64,000 nt of DNA from assembly GCA_035718275.1 (NCBI GenBank), contig DASTHI010000048.1:1-64000 (forward strand), written 5' to 3'. Positions 7,521-17,052 of this stretch are shown in pieces (position 1 is the first letter of the stretch; each line of letters begins with the position of its first letter). The position numbers and the translations under genes are program-made. Under the pieces are notes generated by a model. The model was not told the origin of the DNA. It saw only the letters and a program-made list of their open reading frames with translations, and ran no database searches. The stretch comes from Pseudolabrys sp035718275. GTDB taxonomy: Bacteria; Pseudomonadota; Alphaproteobacteria; Rhizobiales; Xanthobacteraceae.

Positions 7521-7841
7521 TCAAGGCCTGACATAGCCGATCAAAGGCTTCTTCTTGCGGCCGAGCAGGATCAGCAGAATGCCGACGACGCCAAGAACGC
7601 TCCACGCCGGAGCCGCAAGGAACGCAGTCATCAGCGGGTCCCAAAGATAGCCGCCAGCATAGGATTGCAGGGCCGGCTGAATTTTCGTGAGGCTCTCTGG
7701 ATTGATCAGCTCCCATATCGTCTGGACGCTCGTGGTGAACACTCTGTTTCCGGCTATGGATTTCGTGCCGTCGTAGATGAGCAGGATGAACCCTGCCGCC
7801 AGGCAGATCAGCCCGATAAAGCGCAGAAGAAACCGGATCAT
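7521..7841 (-). CDS. Small two-helix membrane protein, function unknown
   Basis: A 106-residue protein with an N-terminal transmembrane helix (about 4-25, FLLRFIGLICLAAGFILLIY) and a C-terminal one (about 78-96, WSVLGVVGILLILLG) ending in a basic GRKKKP tail. The loop carries a Ser/Asn/Gln-rich stretch with WELINPESL, reminiscent of small conserved Rhizobiales membrane proteins. I do not recognise a named family. No strong ribosome binding site is seen. The gene is divergent from maeB, with about 150 bases between them. Confidence 0.7.
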   Translation of the reverse strand: MIRFLLRFIGLICLAAGFILLIYDGTKSIAGNRVFTTSVQTIWELINPESLTKIQPALQSYAGGYLWDPLMTAFLAAPAWSVLGVVGILLILLGRKKKPLIGYVRP

Positions 7842-7990
7842 GGACCGTCAGTACGTCCTTTGTAGGAGCATTGGATCGATGTGCGCGCCTTGTTCAAGAA
7901 TAGCACTGAAATTGGCTTTCTTGAATTCTCGCCATTGCATCCGCTAACGTCCCTCGGGCCGGCTTTTTCGGTCGCGTCTATGGAGAAACA

Positions 7991-10267
7991 ATGTCCAACC
8001 GCCCCAAAGTTCGCAGTCGCCCGACCTTCACCGAGCAGGAGGCTCTGCAATTCCATGCCAATGGTCGGCCAGGCAAACTGGAAGTGATCGCGACCAAGCC
8101 GATGGCGACCCAGCGCGACCTCTCGCTCGCATATTCACCGGGCGTCGCCGTTCCCGTTCTCGCGATTGCGGAGGACGAAACCCGCGCCTACGACTACACC
8201 ACCAAAGGGAACTTCGTTGCGGTCATCACAAATGGCACGGCCATTCTTGGCCTCGGCAATCGCGGCGCGCTTGCGGCAAAACCCGTCATGGAGGGCAAGG
8301 CCGTCCTCTTCAAGAGGTTTGCCGATATCGACTCCATCGATCTCGAAGTCTCCTCCGAGGATCCCGACGAGATCATCAATTGCGTGAAGCTTCTGGGCAA
8401 AGGTTGGGGCGGCATCAACCTGGAAGACATCAAGGCTCCGGAATGTTTTGTGATCGAGCAGCGCCTTCGCGAGCTGATGGACATACCCGTGTTCCATGAC
8501 GATCAACACGGCACGGCTATCATCGCGGCGGCGGGATTGCTCAACGCGCTGGATTTGACCGGACGGGAGATCGCCACGACCAGGCTGGTCTGCAATGGCG
8601 CCGGCTCCGCCGGCATCGCCTGCCTCGAGTTGCTCAAGGCGATCGGGTTCAAGCCTGAAAATCTGATTCTCTGCGATACAAAAGGGGTGATCTATCAGGG
8701 CCGCAAAGAGGGCATGAATCAGTGGAAGTCGGGCTTTGCGGTCAAGACATCCGCGCGCACGCTCGCGGATGCGCTCAAAGGCGCCGACGTTTTCTTCGGC
8801 CTATCCGCCAAGGGCGCGGTTACGCAGGACATGGTGAAGCACATGGCCGCAAAGCCGATCATCTTCGCGATGGCCAATCCCGATCCTGAGATTACCGTCG
8901 AAGAGGTCGCCGAGGTACGCAGCGACGCGATCATGGCAACAGGCAGGTCGGACTATCCCAATCAGATAAACAACGTGCTCGGATTTCCCTATATCTTTCG
9001 CGGCGCGCTCGACGTGCGCGCGTCCGCTATCAACATGGAAATGAAGATCGCCGCTGCGCGCGCACTCGCCGATCTGGCCCGCGAAGACGTGCCAGACGAG
9101 GTGGCGAGCGCCTATGGAGCTCGGCCAAAATTCGGACCCGATTACATCATTCCGGTTCCGTTCGATCCGCGCTTGATTTCATACATACCTCCGGCCGTCG
9201 CAAAGGCGGCGATGGATACCGGCGTCGCGCGCAAGCCGATCGTCGATATGGAGTCTTATCGGCAGCAACTCAGCGCCAGGCGGGACCCGATCGCCGGTAC
9301 ATTGGTGCAGGTATTCAACCGACTACGCCGCCAGCCCAAGCGCGTCGTGTTCGCGGAAGGAGAAGAGGAGCAGGTGATCCGCGCTGCGGCGAGCTTCGTC
9401 CATCAAGGACTCGGTACCGCTCTCCTCGTGGGCCGCGAGGATCGCGTGCGCCAGGCCGCGAGCGACTCCGGGATCGAACTCGGCGAGCACATCGAAATCT
9501 TCAATGCGCGCATGTCGACCCGCAACGCGGCATACATAAACTTCCTGTACGAGAGGTTGCAGCGCCAAGGCTATCTGCTTCGCGATTGCCAGCGATTGGT
9601 CAACCAGGACCGCAATCATTTTGCCGCCTGCATGGTCGCGCTCGGGGATGCCGACGCGATGGTGACTGGTGTTACCCGCAATTTTTCGGTGGCGCTCGAC
9701 GAAATCCGGCACGTGATCGATCCCAAGCCAGGGCATCGCGTCATCGGGGCGTCGGTCGTCGTCGCACGCGGTCGCACGGTGCTTATTGCCGACACGGCGG
9801 TAACGGAGATGCCGGAGGCGCACGATATTGCCGAAATCGCCGTCGAGGCAGCCGGTGTAGCGCGACGGCTCGGCTATGAGCCGCGCCTGGCGCTGCTGGC
9901 ATTTTCCACCTTTGGCCAGCCGCCCGGCGAACGATCGGCGCGCGTCATCGAGGCGGTCAAAATTCTCGACGGCAAACGGGTCGATTTCGAATATGATGGC
10001 GAGATGGCCGCCGACGTGGCGCTCAATCCGGAGCTCGCAGTTTCCTATCCGTTCTGTCGTCTCTCTGGTCCTGCGAACGTGCTCGTGATGCCGGCATTCC
10101 ATTCGGCCTCGATCTCGACGAAATTGCTGCAGGAACTCGGCGGCGCGACGGTGATTGGCCCTCTGCTCGTCGGTCTCGACCGGCCCGTGCAGATCGTCCA
10201 GCTTGGCGCGAAGGACAACCACATCGTCAACATGGCCGCTCTTGCAGCGTATAATGTGAGCGGCTAA
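7991..10267 (+). CDS. maeB: NADP-dependent malic enzyme with phosphotransacetylase-like domain
   Basis: A 758-residue two-domain protein. The malic enzyme part (about 1-420) decarboxylates malate to pyruvate. It shows DLSLAYSPGVAVP, the substrate-site Tyr/Lys region around AYDYTTKGN and EGKAVLFKRFA, the acid patch VFHDDQHGTA, and the Rossmann motif CNGAGSAGIACL (about 201-212). The C-terminal part (about 430-758) resembles phosphate acetyltransferase and in this family usually regulates oligomer state or responds to acetyl-CoA rather than catalysing. The length is typical. GGAG lies five bases before the ATG. It would supply NADPH and pyruvate when cells grow on C4 acids. Confidence 0.95.
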   Translation: MSNRPKVRSRPTFTEQEALQFHANGRPGKLEVIATKPMATQRDLSLAYSPGVAVPVLAIAEDETRAYDYTTKGNFVAVITNGTAILGLGNRGALAAKPVMEGKAVLFKRFADIDSIDLEVSSEDPDEIINCVKLLGKGWGGINLEDIKAPECFVIEQRLRELMDIPVFHDDQHGTAIIAAAGLLNALDLTGREIATTRLVCNGAGSAGIACLELLKAIGFKPENLILCDTKGVIYQGRKEGMNQWKSGFAVKTSARTLADALKGADVFFGLSAKGAVTQDMVKHMAAKPIIFAMANPDPEITVEEVAEVRSDAIMATGRSDYPNQINNVLGFPYIFRGALDVRASAINMEMKIAAARALADLAREDVPDEVASAYGARPKFGPDYIIPVPFDPRLISYIPPAVAKAAMDTGVARKPIVDMESYRQQLSARRDPIAGTLVQVFNRLRRQPKRVVFAEGEEEQVIRAAASFVHQGLGTALLVGREDRVRQAASDSGIELGEHIEIFNARMSTRNAAYINFLYERLQRQGYLLRDCQRLVNQDRNHFAACMVALGDADAMVTGVTRNFSVALDEIRHVIDPKPGHRVIGASVVVARGRTVLIADTAVTEMPEAHDIAEIAVEAAGVARRLGYEPRLALLAFSTFGQPPGERSARVIEAVKILDGKRVDFEYDGEMAADVALNPELAVSYPFCRLSGPANVLVMPAFHSASISTKLLQELGGATVIGPLLVGLDRPVQIVQLGAKDNHIVNMAALAAYNVSG

Positions 10268-10323
10268 GTGCCTTGAATTCAACCCCGTTTTCCCAGTCGA
10301 TGTGTAATTGAGGTAAAGTGACC

Positions 10324-11220
10324 ATGCCTGCACACAAACTGTCCGGCGTATTTGCGGCGGTCGCAACGCCGGTCGATGAAGGCGGCGCGCCCGATCTCAA
10401 GCGTGCGACCAGGCTTGCGCGCCACCTGCTCGAAAGCGGATGCGACGGGTTGAACGTTCTCGGCACGACCGGCGAAGCGACGTCGTTCTCTCTCGACGAA
10501 CGCAAGGCCGTGATGGACGCCTATAAGGAAGATCGGTTGCCGGTCGAGCGCCTCATGGTGGGAACGGGCGCGGCAGCGGTATCAGACGCGGTGGCGCTCA
10601 CACGACACGCAGCCCAACTCGGGTTCGGCGGCGCGCTGCTTTTGCCGCCATTTTATTATAAGGGCGCTCCAGACGACGGCCTTGTCGCCTATGTCGAAGC
10701 GATCCTGCAGGCCACGCGCGACACGCCCATACCGATCTACCTGTACCACTTCCCGGCCATGTCGGGATTACCCTGGCACATCACGCTGATCAGGCGCTTG
10801 TTGGAATCCTTTCCGGCCCGCATTGCGGGACTCAAGGATTCCTCTGGCGACATGACGTATGCGCGCGCGGCGGCTGCACTTTCGCCGGACTTTGCCGTCT
10901 TTCCTTCGACAGAGGCATGTCTGATCGAAGCACGAGGCGGCGTGTTTGCCGGATGCATTTCGGCGACCGCGAATTGCAATCCCGATCTGTGCGCCAGCGC
11001 GTGGCGAAAGGGAGATGCCGCGGCGCTGGAGGCGGCTGTGGGAATCCGTAAACTTTTCGAGGGAAAGCCGCTGGTCTCTGGCGTCAAGTCGTTGCTCGCC
11101 CACATCCATGGCGACGCGGCACTCGCACGCGTCAAACCTCCGCTCGCGGCGTTTTCGGCTGCTGATCGAGCCTTTGTTGTCGCCGGACACGACGCCATCC
11201 GATCAAAGCGCGTCGCCTGA
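10324..11220 (+). CDS. Dihydrodipicolinate synthase (DapA)/N-acetylneuraminate lyase family aldolase
   Basis: A 298-residue class I aldolase with the TIM-barrel signatures of the DapA family: GLNVLGTTGEATSFS (the Thr-Thr pair at 48-49), Tyr141 in YLYHFP and the Schiff-base lysine Lys171 in AGLKDSSGD. The C-terminal part keeps GCISATANCNP. True DapA makes tetrahydrodipicolinate precursors for lysine. Catabolic relatives act on other 2-keto acids, and paralogues are common in rhizobia, so I do not name it dapA. GAGGT lies nine bases before the ATG, favouring it over the GTG six bases upstream. It follows maeB by 56 bases, possibly co-transcribed. Confidence 0.88.
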   Translation: MPAHKLSGVFAAVATPVDEGGAPDLKRATRLARHLLESGCDGLNVLGTTGEATSFSLDERKAVMDAYKEDRLPVERLMVGTGAAAVSDAVALTRHAAQLGFGGALLLPPFYYKGAPDDGLVAYVEAILQATRDTPIPIYLYHFPAMSGLPWHITLIRRLLESFPARIAGLKDSSGDMTYARAAAALSPDFAVFPSTEACLIEARGGVFAGCISATANCNPDLCASAWRKGDAAALEAAVGIRKLFEGKPLVSGVKSLLAHIHGDAALARVKPPLAAFSAADRAFVVAGHDAIRSKRVA

Positions 11221-11230
11221 AGCCGGGGCG

Positions 11231-11259
11231 TTGACGCCCGAAGTGGCCCTAACTATAAG
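11231..11259 (+). promoter_or_regulatory. Sigma-70 promoter of rpsT
   Basis: TTGACG (11231-11236) and TATAAG (11254-11259) are separated by exactly 17 bases, close to the alphaproteobacterial consensus. They lie about 75 bases before the rpsT start, giving a 5' leader of about 65 bases. This is the best promoter-like site I saw in the window. Confidence 0.75.
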
Positions 11260-11333
11260 GCTCGCAACTTCTTGAAAAACCTTGCCGCTTTGGCGCGCAC
11301 GCAGCCGAGGCTACAGTCGCGAGAGAGAGATCC

Positions 11334-11600
11334 ATGGCAAATACCAAGTCCGCCCGCAAAGCCACGCGCGTGATCGCGCGCCGAACTGAAGTAAACAAAT
11401 CGCGCCGATCGCTAATGAGAACTTCGGTGAGAAATGTGGAAGAGGCGATCCAGAGCGGCGATCGCAATGCAGCTCTTGCTGCCTTAAAGGCGGCCGAGCC
11501 TGTGATCATGCGAGCTGCTCAACGCGGCGTGTTGCACAAGAACACTGCGAGCCGGAAAGTCTCGCGTCTCGCGCATCGCATTGCCAAACTGGGCAAATAG
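11334..11600 (+). CDS. rpsT: 30S ribosomal protein S20
   Basis: An 88-residue, strongly basic S20 that binds 16S rRNA early in small-subunit assembly. It has the family start MANTKSARKATR, the central SLMRTSVRNVEEAI and the end RGVLHKNTASRKVSRLAHRI. GAGAGAGA lies before the ATG. It is monocistronic with its own strong promoter, and its place upstream of dnaA is typical of Hyphomicrobiales. Confidence 0.97.
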   Translation: MANTKSARKATRVIARRTEVNKSRRSLMRTSVRNVEEAIQSGDRNAALAALKAAEPVIMRAAQRGVLHKNTASRKVSRLAHRIAKLGK

Positions 11601-12713
11601 CCGACGTATCTACCGCCAGCAACGTCGTAGTTCTCTCAATCCCACTTGGAATATAATTTGTCGCGCGCCGCTACCGTGGCGCGGACAACCGTCTTCAACA
11701 TTTTGATTGGTCTTAAAAAAAATCGGTACTGCGGAATCCATCGCAATTCTCGCTGCAGCGCACGTAATTGCTTGCCCCGGCCGTTGTGCCGGGAGTTACC
11801 CGCGAATTCGCTCAGATTTTTTTGCGAAACGATAAAGACTTAACAAGAAAGCGGACAAGGGACCCGGAAAACGCGCAACACACGAAAGTTTGCTGTGATG
11901 CCTACGTTTTACGCCGACTCTCGGCGATCCTGCCGAGCGATTCCGATGTGAGCGTCGAAATTCTGCGGGAGTCCAAGATGTTGGACAAAACACGACCGTG
12001 GCGATCTCGCCACAGTGTCGCAAATTGTGCTTTTTCGGTGCTGCCACATTTGTAAATTTCGTTGCGGGGTCTCATCCCATGTGTATCTTGAAAACGCGCC
12101 CGGGAATTCTCCGTGCGCGCTCAGAAACAAGGTTTCACATCACGCTCATCGGCGGATGAGAACGGCATTGGTTTGCCGCCTGCACCGGTTTGATTGCTGG
12201 GGAGATGTATCGAGATTGAATGATTGATTCGGTGCGGACCTGATCGCAGTTCTTCCTGCGGAAGTAGACGAATAAGTTAGGCAACAAGAACCGCAGGGCA
12301 AAAGCCTGCAAGAATTCGAGGGGTGATGTCATGACATGCGGAGCAAGGAGTTTCGTAATCAGTGATACTGGATCGAAAGCATCCAGTGCGGACGCTTGCG
12401 TCGCCGTAGCGCATGACGCCCATCGGGCAGTTGCAGTTTCGAGTGTTCATTTCAGTATGCATATCTCTCGCAGCGCGTTCAGTCTTGCCACTGGGATCCG
12501 AGGCGCCACACCGCCACCTGCGGACTGAGGCGCAGCACCTCGATTCTCGGTCGATGTCGCACCATCGAGCCCTCGCGTCGCGAACAGGTTCGAGATCACA
12601 AGTCGGCATCATTGAGAGAGTGTTGTTGCGTCCAGTTTTCCGGCGCGTGGGCGGGTCACCGTCCAGCCGGTAACCGAGTCCGTGTCACCTTAAATCGGAT
12701 CGAGCAAAACAAG
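11601..12713. other. Long gap between rpsT and dnaA; no gene recognised
   Basis: About 1.1 kb without a convincing coding frame: the open frames are short, lack ribosome binding sites and resemble no family I know. It is visibly richer in A/T than the flanks in places (A8 near 11717, T7 near 11818). A CCCGGC / GCCGGG hairpin sits at 11776-11793. I saw no perfect DnaA box (TTATCCACA or its complement), so I do not call an origin. It probably holds the dnaA promoter and a long leader. Confidence 0.6.
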
Positions 12714-14141
12714 ATGTCGAACGGGGATCAGGAAAGTTGGTCGCGCGTCAAGGAGCGGCTTCGGGCGGATGTCGGTGACGATGTTTATTCCAGTTGGTTT
12801 GCTCGCATGGACCTGGAAACGATCGAGGATGGCGCGGTGCGTCTCTCCGTGCCGACGCGATTTCTCAGAAGTTGGATACAATCGCACTATGCGGAACGAG
12901 TTCTGGCTTGCTGGCAGGCTCACGACGCGAAAGTCACGCGCGTCGAACTGATCGTACGATCGGCTGTTTTGAAGTCTGCGCTACTGCCAAAATCAAAGCC
13001 GGACACTGCAGCCGGCGAGAACATCGGCCGCTTCGGCAGCGGTCATGGAAACGGGCGGATACCTGCTGCGGGCGACCCAAGCGCGCACGAGGCACTCGGC
13101 GGCTCGCCTTTGGACCCGCGCCTCACGTTCGACACGTTCGTGGTTGGGCGATCAAACACGCTAGCCCACGCGGCCGCAAGGCAGGTGGCGGGGGCAAAGC
13201 GGACCGACACGGTGATGTTCAACCCGCTCTATATCCATTCTGGGGTCGGACTTGGAAAAACCCACCTGCTGCAAGCTGTCACCTGGGCGGGAAACGCGTT
13301 CGGCGAACGCAAAGTGCTCTATCTCACCGCCGAAAAGTTCATGTACGGCTTTGTTTCCGCACTGCGTACGCAGACTGCGCTTGCATTCAAGGAAGCTCTG
13401 CGAGGAATAGGCGTACTCGTCATCGATGACCTCCAATTCCTGCAAGGCAAATCGACACAGGCCGAGTTCTGCCACACGCTCAACGCGCTGATCGATGCCG
13501 GCAGACAGGTCGTGATCGCCTCCGATCGCCCTCCATCCGATCTCGAAACGCTCGATGATCGCGTCCGTTCGCGTCTCGCCGGGGGCCTGGTCGTTGAGAT
13601 GGGACCGCTTGTGGAGGAATTGCGCTTCGAGATCCTGAGGGCAAGAGTCATGGCCGCTCGCGCTCACCATCCGACCTTCGACGTCCCAGCCCCGGTACTC
13701 AATTACATTGCCAAAACCGTTACCCACAATGGCCGCGACCTGGAAGGCGCGCTGAACCGGCTGCTCGCCCACAACAAGCTCACCGGACATCCAGTCACGC
13801 TGGAAATGGCCGAACGCGAGATACGCGATCTCATCCGCCCACAGGAACCGAAGCGGGTGAAGATCGAGGACATCCAGCGTGTCGTTGCGCGCCAGTACAA
13901 TGTCAGCCGTTCCGACCTGCTGTCGTCGCGGCGAACAGCGAACGTCGTGCGGCCACGGCAGGTTGCCATGTATCTCGCAAAGACATTGACCCTGCGTTCG
14001 TTGCCCGAAATCGGCCGGCGTTTCGGCGGCCGCGACCACACAACCGTTCTCCACGCGGTGCGCAAAATCGAAGGTTTGGTTGGCAACGATATGGCGCTTG
14101 CCGAAGAAATCGAGATACTCAAACGGCAATTGCAGGAATAG
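12714..14141 (+). CDS. dnaA: Chromosomal replication initiator protein DnaA
   Basis: A 475-residue initiator that binds DnaA boxes, melts oriC and loads DnaB. Domain I opens with WSRVKERLRADVGDDVYSSW. A variable linker (about 95-120) precedes the AAA+ module: LTFDTFVVG, Walker A GLGKTHLLQA (about 179-188) and Walker B VLVIDDLQFLQGK (about 235-247), followed by the sensor/arginine-finger region SRLAGGLVVEM. Domain IV ends with PEIGRRFGGRDHTTVLHAVR, the box-recognition signature. MSNGD at 12714 is chosen because family similarity starts just after it; the ribosome binding site is weak. dnaN follows 264 bases later. Confidence 0.97.
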   Translation: MSNGDQESWSRVKERLRADVGDDVYSSWFARMDLETIEDGAVRLSVPTRFLRSWIQSHYAERVLACWQAHDAKVTRVELIVRSAVLKSALLPKSKPDTAAGENIGRFGSGHGNGRIPAAGDPSAHEALGGSPLDPRLTFDTFVVGRSNTLAHAAARQVAGAKRTDTVMFNPLYIHSGVGLGKTHLLQAVTWAGNAFGERKVLYLTAEKFMYGFVSALRTQTALAFKEALRGIGVLVIDDLQFLQGKSTQAEFCHTLNALIDAGRQVVIASDRPPSDLETLDDRVRSRLAGGLVVEMGPLVEELRFEILRARVMAARAHHPTFDVPAPVLNYIAKTVTHNGRDLEGALNRLLAHNKLTGHPVTLEMAEREIRDLIRPQEPKRVKIEDIQRVVARQYNVSRSDLLSSRRTANVVRPRQVAMYLAKTLTLRSLPEIGRRFGGRDHTTVLHAVRKIEGLVGNDMALAEEIEILKRQLQE

Positions 14142-14405
14142 ACGTCTGCGGACAGACGGCGCGGGCCTTCTGATTGGCTTTCGTAATTCGAGCCGTTGCA
14201 GGGCGCGACCCCTGTCAAGCCGGTTCCGACGAACTGGCGGGGGTTGTGGACCTTTGGGAAATACGGCTCGCCACCACGTCGGCAGACTTGCGATTTTTAT
14301 CCCGGCACGCCACCTTTGCGACCCGGCCTCGCCTGTCGCGTTCCGCCGGCCGGGCCTTTTGCGCCTGGTTCTGAATTTTGTCGGGGCGCTGATGCGGATC
14401 ATTCC

Positions 14406-15524
14406 ATGAAGGTTACAGTCGAGCGTGCAGAGCTGCTGAGTTCGCTGGGCCGCGTCCATCGCGTGGTTGAGCGCCGAAACACGATCCCTATCCTAGCCAA
14501 CGTTCTGATCAAGGCGGACCGTGGGAATCTCAGCCTCAAGGCGACCGATCTCGATCTTGAGGTGACCGACTCCGTGGCGGCGGAGGTCGCAGCCAGCGGC
14601 TCGACCACCGTTCCGGCACACATGTTCTACGATATCGTTCGCAAGCTGCCCGAGGGCGCCCAGATCGTGCTCGAGGCATCCGGAGATCGTGCGGTGCTCA
14701 CGCTGCGGGCCGGTCGTTCGCGTTTCACGTTGCAGACCTTGCCGGAAAGCGACTTTCCCGATTTGGCTGCCGGAGAAATGACGCACTCCTTCAAATTGGG
14801 CGCCGCTGACCTGAAGCGGCTGATCGATAAGACCCAATTCGCGATATCCACCGAAGAAACGCGCTACTACCTCAATGGCATCTACCTGCATACGGCGGGC
14901 AATGCAAAGAGCGGCTCGCTCCGTGCAGTCGCAACCGATGGCCATCGCCTCGCGCAAGTCGACCTCATGCTGCCGGACGGAGCGACCGGGATGCCCGGCA
15001 TCATCGTGCCGAGAAAGACGGTGGGTGAAGTTCAACGTCTCGTCGAGAACGGTGAGGGTGAGATCGCGATCGAGCTCTCTTCCGGCAAGATTCGCTTCAC
15101 CATCGGCAAGGTGGTTCTCACCTCCAAGCTGATAGACGGCACCTTCCCCGATTATGCGCGCGTAATCCCGGTCAACAATGATAAGAATCTTGTCGTCGAC
15201 AAGAAGGATTTTGAAGCTGCCGTCGACCGCGTTTCGACGGTGTCCAGCGAGCGAGGCAGAGCCGTGAAGCTCTCGATCACCAGCGGCAGGTTGGTCCTCT
15301 CGGTCACGAACCCCGATTCCGGCAGCGCCACCGAAGAGATCGAAGTAGAGTACAATGCCGAACCTTTGGATATCGGATTCAACTCACGGTACCTGCTCGA
15401 CATAGCCGCCCAGATTGAGGGCGAAGTCGCAGTGCTCAAGCTCGCCGACCCCGGATCGCCAACCCTGATCCAGGACAGAGAGGCCAAGGGCGCACTCTAC
15501 GTGCTGATGCCAATGCGGGTGTGA
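14406..15524 (+). CDS. dnaN: DNA polymerase III beta subunit (sliding clamp)
   Basis: A 372-residue clamp of three similar domains that dimerises around DNA and tethers polymerase III. It begins MKVTVERAELLSSLGRVHRV, with ERRNTIPILANVLI (about 20-33), SDFPDL in domain I/II, GIYLHTA and RAVATDGHRLA in domain II, DGTFPDYARVIP in domain III, and the C-terminal ALYVLMPMRV that forms part of the protein-binding pocket. The length equals the family norm. The ATG at 14406 is the conserved start; the earlier in-frame extension is not protein-like. It lies downstream of dnaA and upstream of recF. Confidence 0.97.
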   Translation: MKVTVERAELLSSLGRVHRVVERRNTIPILANVLIKADRGNLSLKATDLDLEVTDSVAAEVAASGSTTVPAHMFYDIVRKLPEGAQIVLEASGDRAVLTLRAGRSRFTLQTLPESDFPDLAAGEMTHSFKLGAADLKRLIDKTQFAISTEETRYYLNGIYLHTAGNAKSGSLRAVATDGHRLAQVDLMLPDGATGMPGIIVPRKTVGEVQRLVENGEGEIAIELSSGKIRFTIGKVVLTSKLIDGTFPDYARVIPVNNDKNLVVDKKDFEAAVDRVSTVSSERGRAVKLSITSGRLVLSVTNPDSGSATEEIEVEYNAEPLDIGFNSRYLLDIAAQIEGEVAVLKLADPGSPTLIQDREAKGALYVLMPMRV

Positions 15525-15603
15525 GATCCAAGCGGCCCGTGCTCTGCCGCCGTCCAAGCTCCCGGCGGACCTGATTGGCTCGATACTCAGACCCTGACGA
15601 ACG

Positions 15604-16773
15604 ATGAGCGCTGTCTTCATCCGCCGCCTGACGCTGGCGAATTTTCGCAGCTACCACAGCGCACAGCTTGTGCTCGATGCGCCCGGACCCGTCGTGCTGA
15701 CCGGTGCGAATGGTGTGGGCAAGACAAACCTGCTTGAGGCGATCTCGCTCCTTGCACCGGGCCGAGGTTTGAGGCGCGCTGCGGTGGAGGAATTCGCCTT
15801 TTCCGAAGGCGATGGCGGCTGGGCGATCTCTGCCGAGATCGAAGGGATGCTCGGTCTTGTCACGCTTGGCACGGGCGTCGATCCCCCGTCAGCCGGAGAA
15901 GCTTTGTCTTCGCGCAAATGCCGCGTCGACCGAGAAAGCGTCAGCTCGGCGGCCGCATTTGCCGATCACCTGCGCGTTGTGTGGATCACGCCTGCTATGG
16001 ATCCTTTGTTCAATGGACCCGCCTCCGAGCGGCGGCGCTTTCTCGACCGGCTTGTTCTCTCGATAGATGCGAAGCATTCGGGACGAGTGACTGCGCTCGA
16101 GCGCTCTCTGCGCTCGCGCAATCGATTGCTGCAGGATTCGCCATTCGACGTCCACTGGCTTGACGCGGTCGAGCACGAAACCGCTGAGCTTGCGGTCGCT
16201 GTGGCGGCAGCACGCAGCGAAACGATTAAGCGTTTGTCCGCATCTCTAAGTGCGACTTCCTCCGCAGAATTCCCTCAAGCCGAGGTCGCGCTCCAAGGCT
16301 GGATGGAGCAGCTGCTGGAAAATCACAGCGCGACCGAAATAGAGGACCGCTACAGAGTGCTGTTGCAGGATGCGCGCGAGCGCGATGCGGCCGCAGGACG
16401 AACCCTCGAGGGACCGCATCTTTCGGACCTCGTTGTCAAGCATGTCGCGAAGAATATCCCGGCGGCAGAATGCTCCACAGGCGAACAAAAAGCGCTGCTC
16501 ATCCGTCTTGTTCTCGCCCATGCCGATCTGATCAGCGATATGACAGGATTCGCGCCGCTTTTGCTGCTTGATGAAGTCATCGCGCATCTCGATCCTTTGC
16601 GCCGCGCCGCACTCTATGATGCGCTTTCGTCGTTAGGTTCCCAGGTCTGGATGAGCGGCGCCGATCCTGCAGCATTTGACGAGATCGCCGGCCGCGCACA
16701 GATTTTCACGGTCAAAACCGGTCTTGTGGAATCCGCTTCCGCGCCCCGACAGCGCTTGGTTACGAAGCGTTAA
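15604..16773 (+). CDS. recF: DNA replication and repair protein RecF
   Basis: A 389-residue SMC-like ATPase that helps load RecA at gapped DNA. The N-terminus reads RRLTLANFRSYHSAQL, then Walker A GANGVGKTNLLEA (about 34-46), the ABC signature-like ECSTGEQKALLIRLVLAHA (about 294-312) and Walker B LLLLDEVIAHLD (about 320-331). It starts 79 bases after dnaN, in the usual dnaA-dnaN-recF order. A slight C-terminal extension (ASAPRQRLVTKR) is unremarkable. Confidence 0.96.
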   Translation: MSAVFIRRLTLANFRSYHSAQLVLDAPGPVVLTGANGVGKTNLLEAISLLAPGRGLRRAAVEEFAFSEGDGGWAISAEIEGMLGLVTLGTGVDPPSAGEALSSRKCRVDRESVSSAAAFADHLRVVWITPAMDPLFNGPASERRRFLDRLVLSIDAKHSGRVTALERSLRSRNRLLQDSPFDVHWLDAVEHETAELAVAVAAARSETIKRLSASLSATSSAEFPQAEVALQGWMEQLLENHSATEIEDRYRVLLQDARERDAAAGRTLEGPHLSDLVVKHVAKNIPAAECSTGEQKALLIRLVLAHADLISDMTGFAPLLLLDEVIAHLDPLRRAALYDALSSLGSQVWMSGADPAAFDEIAGRAQIFTVKTGLVESASAPRQRLVTKR

Positions 16774-16854
16774 TCCAATTCCGATCAACTGAACGAGAAT
16801 CAGGAACCATCGCAAGCGATGGGTCTTACTTTCATGCGGAACAGGCAAACTGAA

Positions 16855-17052
16855 ATGACCATGGAAGCGCCCATCGATCGAGTGAAAAAGGAGCTTAACC
16901 GGGCTTTCGACCGAACGCGCGCCGAACTCGATCGCATCGAAATTTTGGCGGCTGGCCTTGCCGCGTTCAACGGGCCGGTTCCGACCTACGAACCCACCTT
17001 CCGGCATCTTCGCCATTTCGATCTCAAGGCGCACGAGCTTTCATCCGAGTAG
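16855..17052 (+). CDS. Small conserved hypothetical protein between recF and gyrB
   Basis: A protein of about 65 residues, MTMEAPIDRVKKELNRAFDR followed by TRAELDRIEILAAGLAAFN and a Pro/Tyr-rich end (VPTYEPTFRHLRHFDL). It looks soluble and largely helical in its first half. I recall similar short proteins at this position in Bradyrhizobium-type genomes but know no function. Upstream in-frame ATGs at 16819 and 16834 are possible; I chose 16855 because the conserved-looking part starts there, though no start has a clear ribosome binding site. Confidence 0.5.
   Translation: MTMEAPIDRVKKELNRAFDRTRAELDRIEILAAGLAAFNGPVPTYEPTFRHLRHFDLKAHELSSE

Noticed and set aside
9323..10366. 347-codon open frame on the minus strand
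   Set aside because: It lies antisense to the phosphotransacetylase domain of maeB, has no family resemblance and reflects high-GC frame openness.
11601..12713. Replication origin (oriC) next to dnaA
   Set aside because: No perfect DnaA box or box cluster was seen, and in this order the origin is often elsewhere. Skew data are needed.
13161..14459. 432-codon open frame on the minus strand
   Set aside because: It is antisense to dnaA across the AAA+ and DNA-binding domains; no ribosome binding site or protein-like motifs.
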